A program made the position numbers and the translations under genes. From CAZQDP01 sp964592375 (GTDB lineage Bacteria; Bacillota; Clostridia; RUG12999), in NCBI GenBank assembly GCA_964592375.1, contig CAZQDP010000008.1, positions 1 to 45,689 of the forward strand: a DNA stretch of 45,689 nucleotides. Reading direction: 5' to 3'. A model generated the notes under the pieces. That model was not told the DNA's origin. It searched no databases and worked only from the letters and a program-made list of their open reading frames with translations. Shown here in pieces: positions 16,314 to 25,026 of the stretch; positions within the stretch are counted from its first letter, which is position 1, and every line of letters starts with the position of its first letter.

Positions 16314-19300
16314 ATGATGAAAAAAGTTTGTTTTGGATTATTGATTGTATTTGCAATGCAATTTGTGGCATTGCCAGGTCTTTTTGGCAGTGAGGAAGGC
16401 GTCGCCGCTACTCCGGGCTTATTGTTTGAGGATAGCTTTGAAACCTATTCGATTGGTAATGCACAGGCGCCATGGTCAAATGCATCATCCAATCAAACGA
16501 TAGCGAAGGTAACCATCGCCAATGACCCGGGCGACTCCTCCCGCGGAAAGGTGTTGCGGATTGAGCATTTAGGCACAACGCCTCCTCCAACGGGCAGCCC
16601 GCCTCCTATTCAGGTTATTTCTAATCTTGCTACCGGCAAATATTCCGACCAAACAGGCACCTTTGTAACTGAATATGATTTTTATATCAGCTCCGACTCA
16701 TTGACTGCTCTAAATTATATGATGTACAGCAGAGAAGTAAGCTGGCCGTATGCGGTAGGGCTTAGCGCTACCATTACCGGTACGGTTGTGCCACTTGTAG
16801 CGCCTACTGGTAGCGGCTCCGACATATCGCGCAGTGCACCTATGGGTCAATGGCATCGGGCAAAAATTGAGACGGACGTACCAAATCAAAAATACCGCTT
16901 TTCAGTGGATGACTCCACGTATACTGACTGGGTGTTATTTAGACCCAGTACAGCCACACCGCCGGTTACACATGCCAATATTTTCAAAACAACCATTGGC
17001 AGTAGCAACGCTTCAGGTGCTGGCAATGTATATGTGGATAATATTTTGATGTATAACCCGGCGGTCTATGTTCCTCCCACACCTTCGCCTTCTCCAACCT
17101 TCACACCCTCGCCTGAACCGATGCGAACCATAGCACCTGTCATTGTACCAACTCCCGCGGCACCTGCAGGATATGCTGTGTATGAACCGCTCAATTTGCC
17201 ACTGCAACTTGCCGATACTGTATATAGCGGTAGCTTAGGCAGTGATACCGGTATGTTTGTACGAAAGCAGGATGCCTTTAATACATATATTGAAGTAAAT
17301 ACAAATGCCACTTCCAAAAATCTGCTTACCATCCCGTTTTCTTCCGGCAATGATATTACAACTGTTTCCTTTGATTATAAGCCGGCCGCTACCACCAGCC
17401 CATTTTATTTTAACGTCAAGGGAAGTGCAGGCGGCACAGGGCCTGATGTAAATGTCATTTCACTGCCACTGGAAGGCACAACGATCAAGAGCTATTCCTT
17501 CGGTAGCATTACGGATTTTAATACCGTTCAAATCAGAATTAGCAAAAGCTTGTCCGTTTATGATATGTATATTGGCGGCGTGAAGTGTAATGCTTCTCCT
17601 CTGCCTTATACCAATGCGGCAGCAGCCGCTACGCTCAAAGGCATTGTTGTATCCACTCCCGCCGGATCTGGTGCCTTCAGAGGCAGTTTTGATAACTTCA
17701 TGGTCTATGCCGGTGAGCCTTTGGATGTTGCAAAAAAAGGTGTAACACTCTCCTCGGTGGCCTCCGGTCTTTTGGCAAGCTCCTCGTCCGTTACGCTGGC
17801 CACCACCGCTACCAACACCACCGGAAAAGCACTTACCGCAGCACTCATTGCCATTGTGCGTAATGGTGCAAAGGTGGAGGATATTAAGATTGTTCAGAAT
17901 GTCAATGTGGGGACTGGCATCTCGAAGCTTTGCTCCATTCCTCTGAATATACCTAACCACAAAGGCAGATACAGCGTTTCTGTGATGTTGTGGGATAATT
18001 CCTTTGCATCAACCATCCCCGTGGCACAAACAAAGGTGCTTGCAAACCCTTACTCCGCTGTGTATTTGTCTTCCAGATGGTATAGAGCAAATGCAGGTGA
18101 CCAAGGTAGCGACATCAGCACACTGGATGCCATCAAGCGTTTTATGGCTACGGGAGATAAATGGTCCTATATTACAGACAATACACAAATTCAAAATATA
18201 ACCGCGCTTGATGTTAGCTTTCAAGGTGCGCTGAATGTACAAACCGAAGGCGGATATGTGGAAACATTAGAGGGAAAAAATGTTGTAGCACCTTGGATGA
18301 CTTGGCAAAATGCGCCATATTGGAGCTGCGTGAACAGGCAGGCGCATGTTGATAACATCATCAACAGCGCAAAAACCGCCATTGATGCCGGCGCCACGGA
18401 ATTTCAGCACGATGACGCAACGGCCAATTACGGCATGCTTTCCTTTGCAGCGGGTTGCTTCTGTGCGGATTGTATCACTAGCTTTCGCAATTACTTAAAA
18501 AATAATTTAACCTCAGCGCAAATCACGGAACTTGGCATTGCAAATATTAATACTTTTGACTACAAGCAGTTTGTGCTTGCAAAGGGAATCACTACGGATA
18601 GCATGTATAAGGCTCAGCGTAGCACCACCCTGAGTGCCACTAATACATGGTTTATCAAATTTCAAAAATATGCCACGTTGCAGTATTATGAAAAAGTACG
18701 TAGTGCTTTAACTGAATATGCAGGAAAAAACATTGCAATCTCTGCCAATATGACGGCAATGTCTGCCAATGGCATTGCTATTGAAGATCAAGTCATAGGA
18801 GAGGCGATTGATTACGGTATCAGTGAGCATAATGAACCACGTTTTACTTTGACCAATATTGTGTCTGGCAGTAGCGTTCGAACAAGCATCGGAACAAGAA
18901 TGATTTTATCGCCTGTTCCGGAAAAAAAGTGCAAGGAGCTCGTGCGGCCTGCCATTGCGCAGACATACGCCATGGGTCAATATATGTTGGTGCCTTGGGA
19001 TATTTGGCTTCCTGGAACAGATGTGCCGCGATATTTTGGCACGGTGGAGGAATATGGAGATTTATATCAGTTTATTCGCGAAAACTCATTCTTGTTTGAC
19101 GGATATGAAATGGCTGCAAAGGTAGGAGTTCTAGTCAATTGGGCGGATATTACAAAATCCACAGAGCCTTTCTATGAGAAGTTTGTGATGGATTTGTATT
19201 ATGCCGGTGTGCCATTTCGGGTGCTTATTGCCAACTACAATTCTGATTATCCGCTGTATTCTATCCAAAAAGAACAACTGAGCGGACTTGAGTATATTTT

Positions 19301-21173
19301 AACCTATTCGGATATCAATTCTTTCTCAGCGGATGATAAAGCTTGCGTGCAGAGTAGCCCAGCCACCTTGGTTAGCAAAGCAAATGTAAACAGCAACTTT
19401 TTGGGTTCATGTAACGGTGCTACTGCGCAAAGCATTTCGGATGCCCTCTTCACCACCATCAGAAGAGGCGCTAATGGCAATACATCCTTACATATTTTAA
19501 GTGACAATGGGTATGAGTGCTACGAAAATATCTCGGTGACGATAAAAGAGGAGTTTGTGTCCGAAAATCCTGAAGCATGGTTATATAGACCCGGCAAAAT
19601 ACCCCAAAAGCTTCCTCTCGGCTATGCCGAAGGGAAGTATACTGCTTCAATTGACAGTATGGAGGAATGGGCCATCATCTCATTTACCAAGCGAGCACAA
19701 GATGAAAGGGGAAGTTTTATTCTTCCGAAGGATTATTTGGCCTTTCATGTAGGTAACCCTGCTCCCACAGGGAGTGCTATTATGGAAGGCGGAAGGCTTC
19801 TGATGAAGTCTTCCGGGAAGGGATTTAATATCAGCACTCAAAACGACACCGGGAAACAGGATAGCCTCACCTACACATACAAATGCATTGAAGACCCACT
19901 GCTGAGAGATTATAGTGTGTCTGCGGCACTGGAAGGTTTAGAAGGCTACAGCGGAAGCTATGCAGGCATCATGCTGAGAGAAAACGTATCTTCAAATGCC
20001 ACTTTTATTGCATTGAAGAAGAGAATAGATGGAAGACTGTTTTTAGAATATAGAATGCAAATAGATGAAAGCACGACAACGGTTGATTTAGGATTGAGTA
20101 GTCATTCGTATTTGAAAATTTCCAAAATTGGTACAAATATGATTGCCTATACATCTGCTGACGGCATCGATTGGACGAGTAGAGGCGCTGTCGCAAGCAT
20201 GGTGATGAGGCAGGCCACGGCAGGAGCTTTTACACTATCCTCAAGTGGCACAGCCACCACAAGTGCAGTCATTTTGGGATTGAAAGTTATTGAGCAACCT
20301 AAGATTGTCGCCATGTCACGTATTAGCGCTATTTCCGTAAGCCCATCCACATTGAGTTTGAAGCTCAATCAAATCAGAACCCTAAAGATTTTGGCGGTAG
20401 TGGATGGCAAAAATATCATTGTACCAACGGATATGTTTACTTTAAACTCATCAAACACCTCTGTTATGCAAGCAACTGGATTATCAAGCATTAAAGGAAT
20501 TGCGCAGGGAAATACGACACTTACAGTGACCATACCCACCTCAAATGGAAATAAGGTCTATACAACCAATGTATCGGTATTTGAAAAAATCAATGTATTA
20601 GATGAGACCTTTGAAAGCTATGCATCCGAAGCCACGCTTAGCACCGGCACTTGGTCAATGGGGACTGTGCCTGCGGGCAGCTGGGTCAAAGTTATTCCGA
20701 GGCCTACAGGTGCTCCTGCCAATGGAGAAACAGGAAAATGTCTTCACATCCATGTTGATGAATCGTCGGTGGTCAATGTCGGAACCACGGGCACATTTTC
20801 ACCACTGATGGAAAAGGCGGAAGTGCAATTTGATTTCATGTATGATAAAAATGGCGGCAAGCTGATTTATATCAATGGTGAAGGTGCAAATATTTCATCC
20901 TTTATAAGCGCAGCCGGCATCACGTCCATTCAATCGGACGGCACAAGCTACACGGTGATGTCCGCACCCGTCAAGGGCAAATGGTATCAAATCAAACTGG
21001 CTGTGGATATTAAAAACAACACGGTTGATTGGTATGTTGATGGTGAGATTAAGGCTACGGGAAAAACTTTCCGGTATCCCGCAAGATACTTAAATAGCAT
21101 TACGTTTGGAAATTTTACCAATGGAAATAATACCGATTTGTACATTGACAATGTGAAAGTGTATGACAAATGA
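16314..21173 (+). CDS. Giant secreted paralogue with glycosidase-like TIM barrel and Pro-rich linker
   Basis: 1619 residues. The ATG at 16314 follows AAAGGA by eight bases; the upstream ATG at 16290 has none. A signal peptide ends near residue 32. Modules: LamG-like (about 35-240); Pro/Thr/Ser linker (about 252-285, PTPSPSPTFTPSPEP); second LamG-like (about 290-470); Ig-like (about 475-575); TIM-barrel core (about 578-890); beta-galactosidase-like C-terminal region; DUF1349-like; Ig-like; LamG-like. The core mirrors the upstream protein: QHDD (Asp700, Asp701) and GCFCxxC (Cys715, Cys717, Cys720) keep exactly the same 15-residue spacing, and LVPWD.W and RYFGT motifs recur. Unlike its neighbour it lacks the stalk domain and has the linker instead, so it may be free or attached differently. 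Probably co-transcribed with 11981. Confidence 0.85.
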   Translation: MMKKVCFGLLIVFAMQFVALPGLFGSEEGVAATPGLLFEDSFETYSIGNAQAPWSNASSNQTIAKVTIANDPGDSSRGKVLRIEHLGTTPPPTGSPPPIQVISNLATGKYSDQTGTFVTEYDFYISSDSLTALNYMMYSREVSWPYAVGLSATITGTVVPLVAPTGSGSDISRSAPMGQWHRAKIETDVPNQKYRFSVDDSTYTDWVLFRPSTATPPVTHANIFKTTIGSSNASGAGNVYVDNILMYNPAVYVPPTPSPSPTFTPSPEPMRTIAPVIVPTPAAPAGYAVYEPLNLPLQLADTVYSGSLGSDTGMFVRKQDAFNTYIEVNTNATSKNLLTIPFSSGNDITTVSFDYKPAATTSPFYFNVKGSAGGTGPDVNVISLPLEGTTIKSYSFGSITDFNTVQIRISKSLSVYDMYIGGVKCNASPLPYTNAAAAATLKGIVVSTPAGSGAFRGSFDNFMVYAGEPLDVAKKGVTLSSVASGLLASSSSVTLATTATNTTGKALTAALIAIVRNGAKVEDIKIVQNVNVGTGISKLCSIPLNIPNHKGRYSVSVMLWDNSFASTIPVAQTKVLANPYSAVYLSSRWYRANAGDQGSDISTLDAIKRFMATGDKWSYITDNTQIQNITALDVSFQGALNVQTEGGYVETLEGKNVVAPWMTWQNAPYWSCVNRQAHVDNIINSAKTAIDAGATEFQHDDATANYGMLSFAAGCFCADCITSFRNYLKNNLTSAQITELGIANINTFDYKQFVLAKGITTDSMYKAQRSTTLSATNTWFIKFQKYATLQYYEKVRSALTEYAGKNIAISANMTAMSANGIAIEDQVIGEAIDYGISEHNEPRFTLTNIVSGSSVRTSIGTRMILSPVPEKKCKELVRPAIAQTYAMGQYMLVPWDIWLPGTDVPRYFGTVEEYGDLYQFIRENSFLFDGYEMAAKVGVLVNWADITKSTEPFYEKFVMDLYYAGVPFRVLIANYNSDYPLYSIQKEQLSGLEYILTYSDINSFSADDKACVQSSPATLVSKANVNSNFLGSCNGATAQSISDALFTTIRRGANGNTSLHILSDNGYECYENISVTIKEEFVSENPEAWLYRPGKIPQKLPLGYAEGKYTASIDSMEEWAIISFTKRAQDERGSFILPKDYLAFHVGNPAPTGSAIMEGGRLLMKSSGKGFNISTQNDTGKQDSLTYTYKCIEDPLLRDYSVSAALEGLEGYSGSYAGIMLRENVSSNATFIALKKRIDGRLFLEYRMQIDESTTTVDLGLSSHSYLKISKIGTNMIAYTSADGIDWTSRGAVASMVMRQATAGAFTLSSSGTATTSAVILGLKVIEQPKIVAMSRISAISVSPSTLSLKLNQIRTLKILAVVDGKNIIVPTDMFTLNSSNTSVMQATGLSSIKGIAQGNTTLTVTIPTSNGNKVYTTNVSVFEKINVLDETFESYASEATLSTGTWSMGTVPAGSWVKVIPRPTGAPANGETGKCLHIHVDESSVVNVGTTGTFSPLMEKAEVQFDFMYDKNGGKLIYINGEGANISSFISAAGITSIQSDGTSYTVMSAPVKGKWYQIKLAVDIKNNTVDWYVDGEIKATGKTFRYPARYLNSITFGNFTNGNNTDLYIDNVKVYDK

Positions 21174-21259
21174 TGCATTCACATGGCCAACATTAAATGA
21201 CATACAACAGATGCTAAATAAGCTTCAGTATAAAAGATAATAATCACCATATCAAACAA

Positions 21260-21396
21260 TATAGAGGGAGGAGAATCAGCAGTACAAGGGGCCCGTAGAA
21301 AGCATTAATCAGGTGATGCTGGGTGCAGGCACCGGTGTTCCGATTGAAGTGACTTACTTTGATAACTTCAAGGTATATACCGGCGAGCCGGAATAA
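21260..21396 (+). pseudogene. Stranded 3' fragment of a giant secreted gene
   Basis: Bases 21279-21396 duplicate the last 39 codons and stop of the gene ending at 16219 (three mismatches in 118 bases). Directly upstream is AGAGGGAGGAGAAT, which looks like a real ribosome binding site and resembles the GGAGGAGAAT before the beta-helix gene at 36310. No start codon or signal peptide follows. This looks like a deletion that joined a leader to a gene end, or the displaced end of the first gene after insertion of the second. Confidence 0.8.
21279..21396 (+). repeat. 118-bp direct repeat, copy 2
   Basis: Second copy of the segment at 16102-16219. Differences are a C/T, a T/C and an A/C. Similarity stops at the stop codon on the 3' side. 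Confidence 0.93.
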
Positions 21397-21407
21397 GAAA
21401 TAAACGC

Positions 21408-21443
21408 AAAAAATCCCGCAGGCAATACGCTTACGGGATTTTT
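21408..21443 (+). terminator. Rho-independent terminator closing the giant-gene region
   Basis: AAAAATCCCG pairs with CGGGATTTTT around a 15-base loop, and the 3' arm is T-rich. It sits 12 bases after the stranded 3' fragment, and was possibly the original terminator of the first giant gene. Confidence 0.8.
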
Positions 21444-21491
21444 CATCTTTGAGGAGCTCAGTAAAATCTCATCAAGAAAGCAAGATGCACA

Positions 21492-22229
21492 TTAACTGAT
21501 TTGAACCTTTGCATGGATATCGAAAGGGTTTGTTCTGATGGCAAAGGAGAACAAATAGGGATACTCCTCTTTTAAATGCTGCATATACATCAGCCACTGC
21601 TTTAAAAGCATTCCATACGCACGTGCGGCGTCCATTTTGATATGTTCCAAATCATTATGGGGTAGATTTTCTGTATCGGGGCGGGAATATAGCTCTTCCT
21701 GCAAATGGAACACCGCCATCATCAGTTCCGAAAAAAGTTCATGCTCCAGTAAGGTGGGGTTTTCAATGATTTTGAGCATCATCGTTCTATGGTGATTTAA
21801 AAATTGCCGAATGTGCGACAGGCTTGCAAATTCAAAACTGGGCGTATAGGTATCCACGGCATGGTAAGCACCTTCAAAATCTTTTTTTGTCCATGTGTTA
21901 TTCATAATAAGTATTTTCAAGATAGGGTCAATATTTTGGTCGCTATTTGATAGCATATGAAGTAGCTTTGTTCCTGTTTCGCTAAAAAACACGCCAATGA
22001 CCATGCTTAGTTTTTTGAACGTAATTCTTTTTTCTCTCTCTTCGATAATCTTTTGGAAAATGATGCTTACCAGTAATATTTCAAGCGGTAAAAAGGCAAT
22101 ATCGCCCAGCAGATAGATGAATATATGGTGCATATCATGAAAAACCATAAAATGGGCACAGTACAAAGTGGCAGAAATGCCAATAAGCACAAGGAGAGGG
22201 AATATTTTTTCGAATGTTTTTATTTTCAT
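21492..22229 (-). CDS. Two-helix membrane protein with cytosolic helical domain, unknown function
   Basis: 245 residues. Two transmembrane helices lie near residues 10-28 and 36-60 with a short His-rich loop (FHDMHH) between. The remaining ~180 residues are charged, helical and probably cytosolic, with several His (LNHHRTMM, ELYSRP...). AAGGAG lies about 11 bases before the start on the minus strand. I recognise similar proteins of unknown function in Clostridia but cannot name a family or activity. It is transcribed towards the giant genes and stands alone. Confidence 0.75.
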   Translation of the reverse strand: MKIKTFEKIFPLLVLIGISATLYCAHFMVFHDMHHIFIYLLGDIAFLPLEILLVSIIFQKIIEEREKRITFKKLSMVIGVFFSETGTKLLHMLSNSDQNIDPILKILIMNNTWTKKDFEGAYHAVDTYTPSFEFASLSHIRQFLNHHRTMMLKIIENPTLLEHELFSELMMAVFHLQEELYSRPDTENLPHNDLEHIKMDAARAYGMLLKQWLMYMQHLKEEYPYLFSFAIRTNPFDIHAKVQIS

Positions 22230-22344
22230 ATATAAAGCAACTCCTTTCTTTCATTGTCTTTTCTTTCTGTCATTATATCGCGAAACTTATAACCCGTCAA
22301 GTAGACGGAAGGCTTGCGCAAGGAAAAACAACATAAAAAAATGA

Positions 22345-22372
22345 TTGATTTCATCCTTGGATATGATATAAT
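22345..22372 (+). promoter_or_regulatory. Sigma-A promoter of the yraN-dipeptidase unit
   Basis: TTGATT at 22345-22350 and TATAAT at 22367-22372 have a 16-bp spacer. The start would be near 22379. Confidence 0.6.
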
Positions 22373-22408
22373 ATCAGAAGAGAAGCCTCAAAAGGAGGTG
22401 GAAGATCA

Positions 22409-22792
22409 ATGGAAAACAGCTGGATTGAAATACTAAAGCCGCTTTGGGCAAGAAAAGGGCGGGATATTGGTGAGCGCTCTGCTTGCGCCTATCTGCATCA
22501 AAAGGGTTATCGGATTATTGAGCGAAATTTCGCCATCAAATGGGCGGAAATTGATATCATTGCCACCACCAATTCTGCAATTATTTTTATTGAGGTAAAG
22601 CGTAGGGGAAGTGAAGATTTTGGTACTCCCGGTCAGGCTGTGAACCGCAAAAAACAACATAAAATTAAAATGGCTGCACAGATTTACCTTCAAAAAAATA
22701 AAATAGAGAAGGATGTGCGTTTCGATGTAGTCGAGGTGCACGGAAAGAGCAACGAGGAATGCAGAATTGTTCATATTGAAAACGCCTTTTAA
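22409..22792 (+). CDS. YraN / UPF0102 family nuclease-fold protein
   Basis: 127 residues, the usual length for UPF0102. The fold is a restriction-endonuclease-like core: GERSACAYLHQKGYRIIERNF, the acidic WAEIDIIA strand and FIEVKRR (the D-x...E-x-K motif), then the Arg-rich stretch and QIYL helix. YraN proteins are widespread; their role is unsettled and possibly linked to DNA processing. AAAGGAGG precedes the ATG. It is followed 30 bp later by the dipeptidase gene and probably shares its transcript. Confidence 0.9.
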   Translation: MENSWIEILKPLWARKGRDIGERSACAYLHQKGYRIIERNFAIKWAEIDIIATTNSAIIFIEVKRRGSEDFGTPGQAVNRKKQHKIKMAAQIYLQKNKIEKDVRFDVVEVHGKSNEECRIVHIENAF

Positions 22793-22822
22793 AGGATTTT
22801 CATATGAAGCGGAGGATGCGCC

Positions 22823-23740
22823 ATGAATAACATTATTGTAGCAGATGCGCATTGTGATACGCTGTGCCTTCTTCGGGAGGGAGCAGACGTGGGTTGCGCT
22901 TTTCGGTGGGAATATACGAGCGGGTTTGAGGGGTATCTGCAATTCTTGGCGGCGTTTGCTGATTTGCGGGAATATCATCCTTTTGAAAGAGCAGTGTGTT
23001 TAATTCGAAGAGCAAAACAGTATGTTGAAGAGGCGCAAGGCGGTATTGTTTTGGCAAAAGGGGATGCCATGCGGATGATCGGCGAGAAAAAACCGGCTGC
23101 GCTACTTGCCGTGGAAAACGGCGCCGCATTAGAGGGTAGCATTGAAAAGCTTCACTTGCTGCATGATATGGGAGTGCGGTCCATCACGCTTACCTGGAAT
23201 GAAGACAATGAAATTGCCAGCGGGATATGGGGGCGGGGTGGACTGAGCGTTTTCGGGCGAAGTGTTATTCGGGAAATGAATCGCCTTGGTATGATTGTGG
23301 ATGTATCCCATTTAAACCGGCAGTCCATGTGGGATGTGATGGAATGGAGTACGCAAGCGGTAATCGCTTCGCACAGCTGTGCGTTTTCTCTTTGTGCTCA
23401 TCCTCGAAACATCACAGATGAACAGTTTACTGCCATGGTGCAGATGGGTGGATGTGTGGGCATTTGCTATTACCCACTGTTTCTTAATAATACCCAAAAT
23501 GCAAGTTTGGATGATGTCATCCGTCATATTATGCATTTTGGTGAAAAAGGAGGCGGAAGGGGAATTTGCCTTGGAAGTGACTTTGATGGGGTTAGCATTT
23601 TGCCAAAAGGGTTAGAAAATGCCGTAAAAAATGCAAATTTATTTGATGAAATGCAAAAAAAAGGCATAAGTGGAGATGAAATTAGACAAATAGCAGCAGA
23701 AAATCTGCTTGGCGTTATAGACGGAGTGCTGAATTATTGA
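22823..23740 (+). CDS. Membrane-dipeptidase-type (M19) peptidase
   Basis: 305 residues. M19 zinc dipeptidases cleave dipeptides, including those with a C-terminal D-residue. Metal-site motifs are visible: HCD at residues 10-12, the bridging Glu in AVENG (about residue 98), DVSHLN and SHSCAFSLCAHPRN for the later His residues, and GSDFDG near the end. There is no signal peptide, so it is cytoplasmic, as in many Firmicutes. GCGGAGGATG supplies the ribosome binding site. It sits with yraN upstream and an aminotransferase with its own promoter downstream. Confidence 0.93.
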   Translation: MNNIIVADAHCDTLCLLREGADVGCAFRWEYTSGFEGYLQFLAAFADLREYHPFERAVCLIRRAKQYVEEAQGGIVLAKGDAMRMIGEKKPAALLAVENGAALEGSIEKLHLLHDMGVRSITLTWNEDNEIASGIWGRGGLSVFGRSVIREMNRLGMIVDVSHLNRQSMWDVMEWSTQAVIASHSCAFSLCAHPRNITDEQFTAMVQMGGCVGICYYPLFLNNTQNASLDDVIRHIMHFGEKGGGRGICLGSDFDGVSILPKGLENAVKNANLFDEMQKKGISGDEIRQIAAENLLGVIDGVLNY

Positions 23741-23759
23741 AATTTTTATGATTGCAATC

Positions 23760-23788
23760 TTGCATTTTTGAGAAGAATATAGTATAAT
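23760..23788 (+). promoter_or_regulatory. Sigma-A promoter of the aminotransferase-purB unit
   Basis: TTGCAT at 23760-23765 and TATAAT at 23783-23788 are separated by 17 bp. The start near 23795 leaves a short leader before the ATG at 23817. Confidence 0.65.
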
Positions 23789-23816
23789 ATCAAAAAGAAA
23801 ATTGATGGAGGTTATT

Positions 23817-25010
23817 ATGTTTATTTCAAAAAAGGCTTTAGCGGTGAGTCCTTCCTCAACCTTGGCGATAGACTCTAAATTCAAAGAAATGAAAGCGAAG
23901 GGGCAGGATGTGGTTGGTTTCGGCACGGGTGAACCTGATTTTGACACACCAACATACATTAAGCAAGCGGCCGTTGAGGCACTTGAAAAAGGCATGACCA
24001 AATACACACCGGCATCCGGTACGCTGGAACTAAAAAAATCGATATGCAATAAGCTGGAAAGAGAAAACGGCCTTTCTTATGAACCTTCCCAGATTGTTGT
24101 ATCAAACGGCGCCAAGCATTCGCTGATGAACATATGCATCGCCATATGCGATCCGGGTGATGAAGTGATCATTCCGGCACCTTACTGGGTTAGCTATCCT
24201 GAAATGGTTCGTATGGCAGATGGTGTGCCCGTGGAGGTACCCTCTACCGAAGAGATGGGCTTTAAGGTGAGTGCAAAAGAGCTTGAAAAATACATCACGA
24301 AGAAAACAAGAGCCATCATCATCAACAGCCCCAGCAATCCCACCGGTATGGTGTATACCAAGCAGGAATTAGAGGATATCGCACGGCTGGCAGTGGAGCG
24401 TAATATTTATATTATATCTGATGAGGTATATGAGCATTTGGTGTATGACGGAAATGAACATATCAGCATTGCATCACTTGGGGAGGATATTAAAAAGCGA
24501 ACCATTGTGGTCAACGCCATGTCCAAAACCTATGCCATGACCGGCTGGCGCATAGGCTACACCGCATCCTCCAAGGAGCTTGCAAGCGCCATGGGTAACA
24601 TCCAAAGTCATGCGACTTCCAATCCCAACAGCATTGCCCAGGCGGCTTCGCAGGTGGCCTTAGACGGCCCGCTCGACGCGGTAAATGAAATGAAGCAGGC
24701 TTTTTTGGAGAGAAGAAATTATATGGTGGAGCGTATTGACGGCATTGCAGGTGTATCCTGCCTGATGCCCGGCGGTGCCTTTTATGTCATGATGAACATC
24801 AGCAAGGTAAAGGGGAAAAAGTGTGATGGCAAATCCATTGCCACCAGCGATGATTTTGCAGATCTTTTGCTGGAAAAGGCAAAGGTTGCGGTTGTGCCGG
24901 GTTCAGGCTTTGGCGCAGATGATTATGTGCGCTGGTCCTATGCAACCTCCATGGAAAATGTCAAAAAAGGTTTGGAACGATTAGAAGCGTTTTTAAAACA
25001 GCTACAATAA
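23817..25010 (+). CDS. Class I pyridoxal-phosphate aminotransferase (aspartate type)
   Basis: 397 residues, PLP-dependent fold type I. The PLP lysine is Lys237 in SKTYAMTGWRIGY. The Asn/Asp/Tyr contacts appear as SPSNPTG and SDEVYEHL, and the substrate-binding Arg near the C-terminus as YVRWSYA. N-terminal GFGTGEPDFDTP is typical of the AspC/AspB subgroup that moves amino groups between aspartate and 2-oxoglutarate. The ATG at 23817 follows GATGGAGG; an in-frame ATG 15 bases earlier overlaps that site. purB follows 16 bp downstream, and aspartate is the co-substrate of the step before PurB, so the pairing makes metabolic sense. Confidence 0.93.
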   Translation: MFISKKALAVSPSSTLAIDSKFKEMKAKGQDVVGFGTGEPDFDTPTYIKQAAVEALEKGMTKYTPASGTLELKKSICNKLERENGLSYEPSQIVVSNGAKHSLMNICIAICDPGDEVIIPAPYWVSYPEMVRMADGVPVEVPSTEEMGFKVSAKELEKYITKKTRAIIINSPSNPTGMVYTKQELEDIARLAVERNIYIISDEVYEHLVYDGNEHISIASLGEDIKKRTIVVNAMSKTYAMTGWRIGYTASSKELASAMGNIQSHATSNPNSIAQAASQVALDGPLDAVNEMKQAFLERRNYMVERIDGIAGVSCLMPGGAFYVMMNISKVKGKKCDGKSIATSDDFADLLLEKAKVAVVPGSGFGADDYVRWSYATSMENVKKGLERLEAFLKQLQ

Positions 25011-25026
25011 AAAAGGGGTATATAGC

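Noticed and set aside
17460..17960. 166-codon minus-strand frame within the second giant gene
   Set aside because: Gly/Arg/His-rich shadow of the Thr/Ser/Ala-rich module on the plus strand.
22433..22978. 181-codon minus-strand frame across yraN and the dipeptidase start
   Set aside because: It lies opposite two well-supported genes and does not resemble a protein.
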